From assembly GCF_026745355.1 (NCBI RefSeq), contig NC_079203.1, positions 37,634,037 through 37,698,036 of the forward strand: a stretch of 64,000 bases of DNA, written 5' to 3'. Every line of letters begins with the position of its first letter. The stretch's first letter is position 1. The notes beneath the pieces were generated by a model. The model was given only the letters and a program-made list of their open reading frames with translations, had not been told where the DNA came from and did no database searches. A program made the position numbers and the translations under genes. The stretch is from Beta vulgaris subsp. vulgaris (Eukaryota > Streptophyta > Magnoliopsida > Caryophyllales > Amaranthaceae). Shown one piece after another: positions 24,716 to 35,165 of this stretch.

Positions 24716-25425
24716 AGCCTCACCCGGCTATCAAGGTTGTTAAGCAGGAGTTCAGGTAACGTCTACTGCTAACACCCGCATTCCCCTTCGAAGTATGTTT
24801 TATGATCATGCATGATTAATATTATATTTTGTATATGAATTGCGGGAAATGAAATGTTTTATGATGGTTATGATGATATGATGCTATGAAATGATGATGA
24901 TGATGTCATGGATGAAATGAAAGAATATAACTATTCATGATGATTATGATATGCTTAAAAGAAACGAAACATGGTAAATTCAAGTGAAAGACGGTTCTTG
25001 GCAAGTATCCCGTTATCCTGGGTCATGCACGTACCTCCCGGCCGATTAACCACCTCCCGATTAGTGAGGGCTATTGTCCTCGGGTGGCATCGCACACTTC
25101 TAGGGCATTAACGCCACCTCCAGTTTAGTGAGGGTTTTTGTCCTCGGGTAGCTGCCTCCTGTTTACGATGTTACTATGTTCTGGGGAGACGTCCCTTCTG
25201 TTGTACGAGCCAAGTTACCAAATAATATGAATTAAGATGATGAACATGATAAGGAAGATAATGTAACACGATATGATATGTTTACGAAATAGTTTTACTT
25301 ATTCTCTTCTCCTTGTTTACTAACAAAATGAGTTGAAATGAATTTACGATGTTAGGGTAGTATGTTAGTAAGCCTCGACTCATGACATTTTGTTTTATGT
25401 TTTAGGTATGGAAGAACACTTGTGG
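24716..25425. other. Non-coding retroelement-like interval
   Basis: ATGATGATG-rich stretch (24840-24960), then two copies about 75 bp apart of TTAGTGAGGG...TTGTCCTCGGGT (near 25065 and 25125) among CACCTCC motifs. This resembles internal or LTR sequence of plant gypsy elements, but I cannot assign a family. Confidence 0.35.
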
Positions 25426-25433
25426 ATCACTAC

Positions 25434-25997
25434 TAGGGTTGTTCAGAGTGCGGTCTGGACCGCACCAAACCGCAACCCAAACCGTTTTTTCGCGGTTTGA
25501 GTTGGTTTGCGGTTTTAAAATTGCGGTTTGGGTTATGATTTCAAGCAAACCGCGGTTTGCGGTTTGGGTTGGGTTTTAATTTTTGTAAACCAAAACCGCA
25601 CCGCAAACCGCAATTTTTTATATTTTTTTAAAACAAAAATATAAATACACTTGACAAGGTGACATACAAGTATAAAACTTAACAAAGAAGTTTGAGGTAA
25701 AGAAAATTTAACACTTTTGATAAATCATTATTTATGTTTAATTATGAAGTCAACTTCATATCTATTTGGACTCTTGTTAACAAATTTTTTTACTCTTAAA
25801 TTACAAAATTAATGACGCGGAGGAAAAGATGGTTAAACCGCAAACCAAACCGCATAAAACCGTTTTGTGCGGTTCGGTTTGGTTGGTTTGGACAAAAGTG
25901 TGGTGCAGTTTGGATTGGAAAAATATCAAACCGTATATTTGCGGGTTGGGTTGGGTTACATCCCAAACCGCACCAACCCAAACCGCGAACACCCCTA
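25434..25997. mobile_element. hAT MITE rich in AACCGC/GCGGTTT motifs
   Basis: Ends TAGGGTTGTTC and GAACACCCCTA, flanked by the 8-bp duplication ATCACTAC at 25426-25433 and 25998-26005, diagnostic of hAT insertion. GCGGTTTG and CAAACCGC are repeated in both orientations near both ends. The 564-bp element has no transposase. Confidence 0.92.
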
Positions 25998-26254
25998 ATC
26001 ACTACTATACTACGTTATGGAGATTATGTTTAATTCTATGAGGTTTTAGGATATTTTGTATGATGGATAAACAAGTATTATTTTTATGATGATTAATTGT
26101 ATAGTTTATTTTCAATTTTAGGCTATTAGTTTACTTGTGGGCCATAACCGACATGCTTAAGTTATGATTCCGCTGCCAAATAGGGTTTTGTATTTGTCGG
26201 GGCATTAGACCTTTGTCCTATATTGGATTGGAATTACACTTAACTATAGATAAT

Positions 26255-26690
26255 ATAGAGATGTAAACTAGACCTAAGATTGGGCTTTTATAGTCTAAAG
26301 ACTTGACTAGGCTTACATGGAGATGCAAACTAGACATAAAGTATGAATTGGGCTTTTATGGTCTTAAGATTTGACTAAGGTTTACATAGAGATGCAAACT
26401 AGACCTATGATTGATCTTTTATAGTTCTAAGACTTGACTAGGGCTTACATAAAGATGTAAACTACACGTAGGATTGAGTTTTTATAGTATGAAGAATTAA
26501 CTAGGCTTACACGAAGATGCAACTAGACCTAGGATATAAATTGGGGTTTTGTATCCTAAGACTTGACTAGGGATTACATAGAGATGCAAAGTAGACCTAG
26601 AATTGGGCTTTCATAGTCCTAAGACTTGACTAGGGCTAACATAGAGATGCAAACTAGAGACGTAGGGTATGAATTTGGCCTAAATGTACC
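26255..26690. repeat. Degenerate tandem array, unit about 85 bp
   Basis: Five or six units contain AAACTAGACCTA, GGGCTTTTATAGTC and AAGACTTGACTAGG...TTACATAGAGATGC. The vocabulary (CTAGAC, GACTT, TTACAT) resembles the array at 20590-21215 but the units are different. Confidence 0.7.
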
Positions 26691-27510
26691 TAAGCTTTGG
26701 ATTGGATTATAATTACACTTAGATTGAAATGACTAAGATGAGACTTGGATGGGGCCTAAGATGTATTATTATAATGCAAACGGGCCTAATATGAATGCAT
26801 GGACTTAAATGTGCCTAATATGAATGTATGGACTCAAGCTTATATTGCAAAAAACGCACTGTTGAGGGAGGAAAACATGGCTTCTTTCCAATCTATCTTT
26901 AGTAGGCAGGCCATCATTACAAGCTTTCCATAAAAACTTTTTGATTTTTGGGGCAACATTCAACTTTCAAATCCAACGAAAATTGACAACCTCTGGCGGG
27001 GAAGGAAGTAGCCCTTGGCCTAGAAGAGCACCTGACTTAACCGAATAAACTTCATTAGTCGATAGTCCCCAGATCAATTTATCCGCCTGCTCAGTAAATG
27101 AGATAAAAAGAGAGCAAATAATATGAGCTATATCTAAGGGAACTAGCTCCTAAATAAGCAAGGAATCCCATTGCCGATTAGGCAACAGACACTCACTAAC
27201 TTTGAAATTTGACGGATAGTCATGTCTTTGAATAATATCTTTGAGGGGATATTGGAACACCCAATTATCATGCCCAAAACTAATCGAGGTACCATCCCCA
27301 ATTTGCCATCTAAGGCCTTTCTTGAAGGTCTCCCGAAGGCCCATCAAACTTCTCCATTGCCAAGAGGGGACAGCAAAAGGTTTATAATCAAACAACAACT
27401 TATTTTTATAATATTTTTTTTTTGACAAGCTTAACCCATATATTGCTATCATTTTTAACTAATTTCCACAAAAGTTTCATTTGAAGAGCAATGTTATGGG
27501 GCTCGGCTTT

Positions 27511-28806
27511 TCAGAACCCAATACCTCCATAATCCTTTGGGCGGCAGACTCTATCCCGACCAACTAGATTGACAGTTTTGTTGCTCGCAACTTTATTCCA
27601 AAAAAAATTCCTACAAATCTTATCTAAACTGGAATGAGTCGATTTTGGAAGCAAAAACCTTTGCATCTGAAAATTTGCTTTGGTAGCCAGATTGACTTGA
27701 ATCAAAACAGATCGACCCGCTTGGGATAGCGAGTTTGCTTTCCATTTAGCAAGCTGGTTGTTGGTTCGGGAGACTACTGGAGAGAAAGTTTCTTTGGTTA
27801 CTCGATTTTGGATGATGGGACATCCTAAATAATTCCGAAGATCATAGGATTCCGCCATCTGTAATAAATTAGCAAAATTACTCTTCTCATTCCCATTAAC
27901 ATTAGAGGAAACTTGAAAAGCTGATTTATTGAAATTAACCAGCTGGCCTGACATAGAGCAATATTTGTCTAAAATTTCCTTAATTCTGATACAGCTTCGA
28001 TCATTTGCATTGGCAAATAGCATTGTGTCATCGGCAAAGGTTAGGAACGGGATTTTGATTCCTAATCTACCCACCGAGACTCCAATGAGCTTACCCTCAT
28101 GGTTACTGGCGGCCGCAATTTGCCTAGCAAGAAGTTCAGCGCATTAAATAAAAAGATACGGAGATAACAGATCTCCTTGTCTAATACCCCTCGAAGGGAA
28201 GAATCTCTTGCCAGGGATGTCATTAACCTTAACTGAAAAAGAAACTGATTCAATGCAGCTTCTAATCCAGGTTCGCCATTGTAAGGAGAACCCTAACTTT
28301 TCGAGCGTGACTAATATATAATCCCATTCTAACCTATCATAGGCCTTCTCCATGTCTAATTTAATAGCTATCCACCCAGATTTACTTGTTTTTTGTTTAA
28401 AAGAATGGAAAACTTCATGTGCTATTAAAATGTTATCTTGGATTAGTCTTTCCGGCACAAAGGCCCCTTGAAGAGGGTGAATTATTCTTCCTAACACTAT
28501 CTTCAACCTGTTGGTAATGACTTTAGATATGATTTTGTAAATAGTCGAGCAAAGACTAATTGGCCTAAAATGGTTGACTGTAGACGGATTGTCTATCTTA
28601 GGGATTAGAGCTAAGAAGGTATGATTTATTTCCTTTAAAAGTTTCCCGGAATGAAAGAAAGCTTGAACAACACGAATAACTGAATTACCAACTAGTGTCC
28701 AATATTTTTGGAAGAAAATAGGGGGGTAACCATCTGGGCCCGGGGATTTGTCCGGGGCAAGATCAAATACAACCATTTTTATTTCTTCCCGAGAATAGGG
28801 GCACAT
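27511..28806 (-). pseudogene. LINE-B reverse transcriptase domain
   Basis: RVT_1-type domain of an L1-clade element. Visible landmarks in order: LAPDKSPGPDGYPPIFFQKY, FRPISLCSTIYKIISKVITN, GAFVPERLIQDNILIAHE, LDMEKAYDRLEWDYI (first catalytic Asp), RGIRQGDLLSPYLFI, then after a single in-frame TAA at about 28144 the frame continues to the catalytic LTFADDTMLF and LGCPI. The stop and upstream breaks make it inactive. No plausible host role. Confidence 0.88.
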
Positions 28807-29163
28807 AAAAACTGGTTATCTTCTTCCGAAATAACCGGTTCCAATAATTTGAAATCTTCATTTGCATCAAAAAACGAATTGTCATTTCTGATAAAACGTT
28901 TCCTGAACTCATTTGTGAGCTCCTCCATAATCTGTGTGGGGGTTAGAAATTACTTCCCCCACGTCTGTAATAATTTCCTTAATTAGATTCCTATTATGTC
29001 TTATAGAGGCATGGGCATGAAAAAACTTAGAGTTAACGTCACCTTTAAACTGATAATTGGTTTGGCTTCTTTGCTTCCAGTACTCAGCATTGAAAGCTAG
29101 AAGTTTTTCCCTTACACATAAATTGGTGTTGTTGCTGTAAGAGTCTTACATCATCCTCCTTAG

Positions 29164-29467
29164 TAGGGGTGTGCAAAAATATCCGATCCGAAAATCCGCT
29201 GAGTCGATCCGAAATTTCGGATATCTGATCCGATTTTAAGATTTCAGATATTTCGGATCGGGTATCCGGAAAAAATTTCGGGTTTTCGGATCGGATACGG
29301 ATCGGGATTTTTCAAAAATGTCAACGAACCCGATCCGAAAATCCTGTGACCCGATCCAAAAACCCGGTGATCCGATCTAAAAATTTCGGATTGGATTCGG
29401 ATCGCAATTCTCCGATCCGAAATTTTCGGATCGGATCGAATCCGATATCCGACATTGAACACCCCTA
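29164..29467. mobile_element. hAT MITE rich in GATCCGAAA motifs
   Basis: Ends TAGGGGTGTGC and AACACCCCTA with the 8-bp duplication CTCCTTAG at 29156-29163 and 29468-29475. GATCCGA and TCGGATC repeats fill the 304-bp interior. It lies within LINE-B between endonuclease and RT regions. Confidence 0.92.
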
Positions 29468-29709
29468 CTCCTTAGTCAGGAGTTGGGTTTGTATACTTTC
29501 GAGTTTTTCATCCACAATACGCAATTGGCGAAAGGTATTGCTAAAAGCTTTTTGATTCCATTCTTATGACTTTTTCTTTAGAAGTTTACATTTTTGAACT
29601 AAACAATACATGTGGGAGCCATGAAATCTATTACACCACGTTTTCTTAACTAGTGTGTTATAATTTTTTCTTAAACACCACATCTTTTTAACTTTAAATC
29701 GAGGGGCCT

Positions 29710-30440
29710 TTACATATTAATGGGCAAGAAATCTAAAGATAAAGGGCAGTGATCCGACGATGTAAAGATATGATGCTTAAGTTTTGCAGATGGGAAATTT
29801 GTGATCCAAGATATGCTAGCAACGCCCTTATCAAGCCTTTCAAATACATTATTAGGACCCGTTAATTTTTTCCTCCAAGTATATCTCGCTCCTAAAAAAG
29901 GAATTTTAGAAGTGGTAGTTTGAGACAAGAAATTTTGCATAATCCGACTTCTACTAGACACATAAGCCGAACCACCCAACTTATCATCATCATCACTTAA
30001 TTCATTAAAATCTCCTATTACAATAAAAGGCAAAGTTGATGCATTCAAATAGCAAATCAACTCTTCCCAAAACTAAGATTTATGACTGTTTTGTGCTGGA
30101 GCATAAATGAAAACAACAATGAAAGGCAAGTTAATTCTTAGATAGTTAATAGAACAAGCCAGGAATCTCGAAGATTTATAAATAACAGCAAGATTATATG
30201 GATTTATATTGCAATCTCGCCAAAAAAGCCATATCCCTCCTGAGTAACCAATAGTAGGGATAAAATCAAAGTGTTGGAACCCACATTTTCTAGCACAATC
30301 CTGGGAGGGGGAGGGGGGGACTGAACCTTTACTTCACAAAGCATCAAGATTTTAATCTTGTTGCTTTTACAAAAATCATTACATTATGAGAGAGCATTAC
30401 TTCTACCAACACCCCTGATATTCCAAAACCCAATAGTCAT
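29710..30440 (-). pseudogene. LINE-B APE-type endonuclease
   Basis: The domain starts near 30440 with MTIGFWNIRGVGR (catalytic Asn motif), followed soon by a stop and frame breaks. From 30060 the frame reads FIVIGDFNEL, then FLGARYTWRKK, VFERLDKG and SSDHCPLSLDF; the GDFN and SDH motifs are the catalytic residues of LINE endonucleases. The central Glu motif survives only as LCEVK near 30330. Confidence 0.8.
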
Positions 30441-30499
30441 CATATATAAAACCAAAAGATATCCCTACTAATCATAAGACTATTAACAAAAACTAACGA

Positions 30500-31917
30500 C
30501 CAAGGTTGCTCAAGAGAGGGACTGATCATCTAAATCCTCTTCCTCTTTAGGGCAGAGGAAGCGTCATCTTCCTCCCCATCTTCAATCCCACGTTTAGTAG
30601 AGTTAGTCTGAGAGGAGAGAACCAAAGGAAGAGAGGGGTCCATTCCCAAGTTTCAATTTGTTTGACAATAGAGTTGTCTGAATGAAGAGAGGTGAAAGAA
30701 TTATCAGCAGCAGGTGATAGGTCCTCAAAGGCACCCCTCATCTGGTGCTCAAGGAGATGAGTATCTCCACCAAACTCATGATCAAATTAAAATAACCCGG
30801 CATTGGGGAGCCATCAGACGGGGTGAGAGGGATATACTTACTAGCATCAATCAAGGCACATGAGACAAAAACTCTAGTGGGGACTGGTGAGCCAAGGGAG
30901 GCACCATTTCTCCAGCTTCTTCAATATTCTCAGTCACAGGCTCAATGCCAGCAGGAAAGACATGATGAATAAGTACTAGAGCCTCATCACTAGAGGTATC
31001 ATCGGATATGTTAGTAGCAGCAAACAAAACTTTACCTTTTCCTTTACCCGAATGAGAGGGATTTTTAACAACACTGATAGCATAAATTTTGTCAGGAAGA
31101 TGCTCAACATCATTGATCATAACACCTTTTGCAGGGATTTTAACTGACAAACCGGCAATTAGGAGGCCTTTTTTTTAAAGGTAGGGAGTGAGGTTTGCAT
31201 TTAGGGATGTGCTTGGACTGGACATGCACCACATCAACCTGCTCGGTTATGGTAGCATGATTTTCTTGTCCAACAGCCTTAGCAAGAGCATTATAGAGTG
31301 ACTTTTGTTTGGGACTTTTAATAAACTGAATAGTTACCTCCTTTTTAGGGGAAGTTAGAAGAGGACAAGCCTTAATAGCATGCATGGACTCACCACAGAA
31401 AGAACATCCAATAGAGAAACCTTCATACCATACAATATAACCTTGAACCAGATCACCTTCACGGCTTACTTCAGCAAAATAAGGGGGCTTGAATATCAAC
31501 CCGATTGCAAGCCCTAACAAACCTAATCTTGTTCCTAAGCAGGGACCTTTGATCAAGCTTTATTAGGGCACCAATATGATTAGCACTTAAAATATTTGCA
31601 ATAAAGTCAAAGTTCATAAGCTCAGCAGGAAGTCTTGGAATTTTGACCGATAAATCCACCCACTTGACCACCTCCAAATAGGGGTCAAAGGCTGGTTTCC
31701 ATGGGTAGAGAACAAGCAAATCACCTTGGACATGCCAAGGTCTTTCAGACGAAACAAGAGACAAATCTTGAGGATTAGCAAACCGAAACATAAGCCAATG
31801 ATTTCCCATATCCAGATAATTGACATCCCCCTTTATAAACTTCCAACTAGCCTTGGTTTTGGCAGTGATTGTACGAATATCCAAGGGGACATACATCATT
31901 TTTCCAATCAAGAATGA
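30500..31917 (-). pseudogene. LINE-B ORF1 (DUF4283 and CCHC knuckle)
   Basis: The 31911-31471 frame reads as a DUF4283 RNA-binding domain (NHWLMFRFANPQDLSLV, RPWHVQGDLLVLYPW, WVDLSVKIPRLP). An overlapping frame (31556-31140) has a CCHC knuckle CSFCGESMHAIKAC (C-x2-C-x4-H-x4-C). A frameshift separates the two parts. Further fragments rich in Ser/Pro continue to about 30500. Confidence 0.75.
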
Positions 31918-32934
31918 TAGTCTTAGGATAACAAGGAGGGGAGGAGGGTCATCAATGCTCTTATGAGCATAGTTTTCAGAGGAGATAGGGTTAATAATGA
32001 TAGTAGGAGGAAGACATTCTGAAGTAATTGGGACAGTAGGGATAACAGAAGTAGAAGATGAACTACCTGCATCACCATTACTAGGGTGGGGATATGATAT
32101 TAAGCTTCCTTAAAATTTGGGGACTTTTCCATCTTAAATGCTAACCAATCTACTAAAGAGAATAACTTTAGCACATGATTAATAAGAAGAGAAGGATGGA
32201 AGAAGGTGTGAGCCAAGAAGTTACCTGGTCTCCTCTTTTATAGCAAAAGAAGAGAGAAGAGTCTGAACTGGCCAGAATTACCTTGGCAATGATATTATCC
32301 ATCACATTAAATGCAACAATGGATCTAGCAAGCCTACTCTCAGGAGTAGGGTAGTCTATGGATGCACTTAAGACCTCATTAGGTATGCGAAAGATCCTTT
32401 GACAAAAAAGAAAATGCACGCCACCATGAAGGGGATTATCACCAATCACCAACGAACCCTCACTCACAATTAATGCTCTACAGACAAAACCCCTGAACCG
32501 TTGCCCTCTTTTGTACTTGAACTGCAGCAGGAAAAACCCCTTCCTCCAATTAAACGTCTTTTTTGACACTTTTGATAAACTAGCCGACTTCCACCCACAA
32601 TTTACAGAACAATTAGATGGCTGATACAGGATTTGGGGCGAAAATTCAATTGAAGGGGCTAATCGCGTAGGCTGATAATGATTTGGGGAAAACCCAAAAA
32701 TTGGGGAATACAGCTGTGAAAGAAGAAGCAAGCTTATACTAATGATGAATTCGAATGGCCATAGAGTAATTGCATTTGGTACAGGAATTGAGTTCTAGGG
32801 TTCCTCGTGAAATTGGGGATTTTTTGTTTCAGAATTGGAGACTGACTTTTGGTTTGCGGGGTTTCTTTCGATGTCTGCAGAGCTTCTCTCTCTAATTGCT
32901 TCTCTCTCATGATTTTTTAGTATTAATATTTTTT

Positions 32935-33205
32935 TGATAAAAGTGGTATTTGCGTCGGATGTTGCTGCAGGGTCCGACACACATTGTGTCTTTGTGCGTC
33001 GCATGTGGACATGGGTCCGACGTACATCATGTCCAGCCCCTGATTTGGCAGTGTTGCTAGGCATGCTGTGTGTCGGACCATGTCAACATACGACGCACAT
33101 GGTTCATCACTGCATTGCACCTCGATCTAACGTAGATAATGTTTGAACCATTTGCGTCGAGACCTGGCGTCGCACGTAGGTCCGACGCAAATGGTGCTTT
33201 CGGGT
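32935..33205. repeat. GTCCGAC-motif repeat block
   Basis: GTCCGACA/G and its inverse GTCGGAC recur about eight times, bracketed by TATTTGCGTCGGA on the left and GTCCGACGCAAATGG on the right. The bracket looks like inverted subterminal sequence of a small DNA transposon, but no target duplication was found. Confidence 0.5.
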
Positions 33206-33235
33206 AGCAAATTGTCAATCCAGTACTAGTGACCC

Positions 33236-33545
33236 TAATTGTTTAAATAACCTCAATTGTTCACATGAGTAACCTCTTTCGTTCACAAGAGTAACCTCAT
33301 TTAATCATACGACGATCCTGTTTAATCATACGAGTAACCCCAATTGTTCACAAAAGTAACTCATTTCTTCATGCAAGTAACCTCATTCTTTCATAAGAGT
33401 TAACTAATTAGTATTCTCTTTTGTTATGAAAGTAACTTATTTTGTTTATAATAGTAACACCTTTTTATAGTTAAGAGTAACCAACATATTAATACAAGCT
33501 ATTATTGCATTTGTTCATAAGAGTAACTTCATTTGTTATAAGGGT
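33236..33545. repeat. AGTAACCTCATTTGTTCATA tandem array
   Basis: About ten degenerate units of 27-30 bp with the core AGTAACC and TTCATA/TTCACA. Non-coding. Confidence 0.75.
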
Positions 33546-34075
33546 TTGTGCAGAGGGGTCAACTTCAAAAGGTCATACCTCATATCACACTCACTATCTT
33601 CAGAAGATTCAAGTTGGAGATGAAAATTTAGCTCGTTAGCTTTTCAACGCTTGGTCAAAAGCTCAATTCCGATGAGAAACAAGATATAACCGTTTAAAAA
33701 TGAGCTAACGAAAAATACTCACGCGTTCACGACAATATTAATAATTATAAGTGTGGTCGACCATATACAAAACGCTTTGTAAAAAGAAAAAGCAAAGCAA
33801 GTATATTTCTGCATGAGATAAAGTAAGGAATTTGGAAATAATGCAACTATATATGATATAGATAATTGTGGAATATCTAGCTCTAGCCCACTCAATACAA
33901 CAAAAGAACAATAATATCAAATTCACTATTGGTATCAATGTCCATATAATAAAACTTCATTCTAAAATGTATATTTATCTTTATAAGTTTCTATTATCAC
34001 TCAATACCATATCTAAAATGATAATAGATGACAAAAAAAATTCACTAATAATAAACCCATAGTTATTATTAATAT

Positions 34076-34635
34076 TGTTGGAGTTAAGGCTTGAAAATTT
34101 TAGCTTCTTCTATTCTATTGTCCCACATTGCTTGTGGGAGGGAATGCCTCCTTGTTTATATATTCCCTCCCTCCTTCCTTTCATTGAGTTGGAACTTGAG
34201 ATGCTTTTGTGGTTGGATGTGATGTTTGGTTTGGGCTTGCTATCACACGCGCGCGCCACTCGGACCGGGCCAGGGCCATGGGCCTTGGGCCTTGGGGAAT
34301 GAACTTAACTAAAGTTTTGGACCTGGGAATGAGCGCGTGTGTGGCGGCTTTGTGACCGTTGGAGTTTTGTAACGTTTTGACCGTTACAGGATTGATGGCA
34401 ATCCCTTATTATTCGCCTATTAACTGTCGTCCGTTTTCCTGGGTTTCGTGCTTTTCTCCAAAGCTTGTTCTGTTAGTGGTGGCAGTCTAGGCTACTGTGT
34501 TAACCTTGAGGAGCATTCCGGCCAAATCGATTACCACCGTTGTCGGCCCGTAATTGCTTTCAAGTTAGTGGTCTCCTACCACGGCACAGTCTTGAAATCT
34601 TTCTCTTCTGCGATTGCGTACTGTCTGTTCTAACA
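34076..34635 (+). mobile_element. Solo LTR, copia-type
   Basis: TGTTGGA at the left and TCTAACA at the right form TG...CA ends, 560 bp apart. The flanking 5-mers AATAT and ATTAT agree at four of five positions, compatible with an old target duplication. No internal sequence is present on either side. It lies about 0.5 kb upstream of the CYP73A start. Confidence 0.6.
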
Positions 34636-34850
34636 ATTATAAATTATACCTATCAAATTGGTCCTCAGCTAGCTATTATAACCATTTATCATCATGTATC
34701 AAACATCATTTAATATCAAAAAAGCCTTTTCTCCATGGTAGGTGAAGGATATAACCAAGACATCATCAACGTTGTAATGAGGAACAAAATTTGACTTGGC
34801 TATTAAAGATAACTTTTGACATCAACAATATAAAGTAAGTTTCACTAGAG

Positions 34851-34857
34851 ACCAACC
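34851..34857 (+). promoter_or_regulatory. AC element (ACCAACC)
   Basis: ACCAACC matches the AC-II type box bound by R2R3-MYB activators of phenylpropanoid genes. It lies about 315 bp upstream of the CYP73A start codon. Confidence 0.5.
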
Positions 34858-34887
34858 ACGCCATCATCCCATTCCACATAGTCACTT

Positions 34888-34894
34888 ACCTAAC
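34888..34894 (+). promoter_or_regulatory. AC element (ACCTAAC)
   Basis: ACCTAAC matches the AC-III type box. Together with the ACCAACC 31 bp upstream it suggests MYB control typical of C4H, PAL and 4CL promoters. Confidence 0.5.
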
Positions 34895-35075
34895 AAGTAC
34901 CAACTTACCAATAATTTTTCAGTTCAAAGGGCCATTATATTCTTTTCCCCTCCTCTTCCTACCTAGTTTTTTAGATTATCCTACACAAAACCATCAATAG
35001 CCCCTTGGATTCTCCTCTAAACTACTGGCCCATCACTTCTCTAATCTCTACCCCTCTTCTGCCAACCTCACACAC

Positions 35076-35084
35076 TATATATAA
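35076..35084 (+). promoter_or_regulatory. TATA box of CYP73A
   Basis: TATATATAA, 82 bp upstream of the ATG. A start of transcription near 35108-35115 would give a leader of about 55 bases. Confidence 0.65.
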
Positions 35085-35165
35085 CACTAAACTTCCAAGT
35101 TGCAACTATATCAAACCACGTAAGTAATAACCAAGAATCCCACATACCTCCTCAAGAGGGTAAAC

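Larger units (their letters stand above)
26845..32900 (-). mobile_element. LINE-B, decayed L1-type LINE
   Basis: Minus-strand order from the right: leader-like sequence with GAGAGAAG repeats (about 32900-32750), ORF1 with DUF4283 and a CCHC knuckle (31911-30500), endonuclease (30430-29710), reverse transcriptase (28806-27511) and the zf-RVT region (27450-26880). A hAT MITE interrupts it at 29164-29467. There is no poly-A tail near 26845, so the 3' end is lost. Sequence is clearly different from LINE-A and the LINE at 57-64 kb. Confidence 0.8.

Noticed and set aside
32168..32731. Host gene frame of 187 codons on the minus strand
   Set aside because: Lies between the LINE-B leader and ORF1 in the same orientation; no known domain. 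Most likely LINE leader or the start of a decayed ORF1.
33236..33545. CRISPR-like regular repeats
   Set aside because: Units are degenerate, contiguous and lack distinct spacers; the genome is a plant's.
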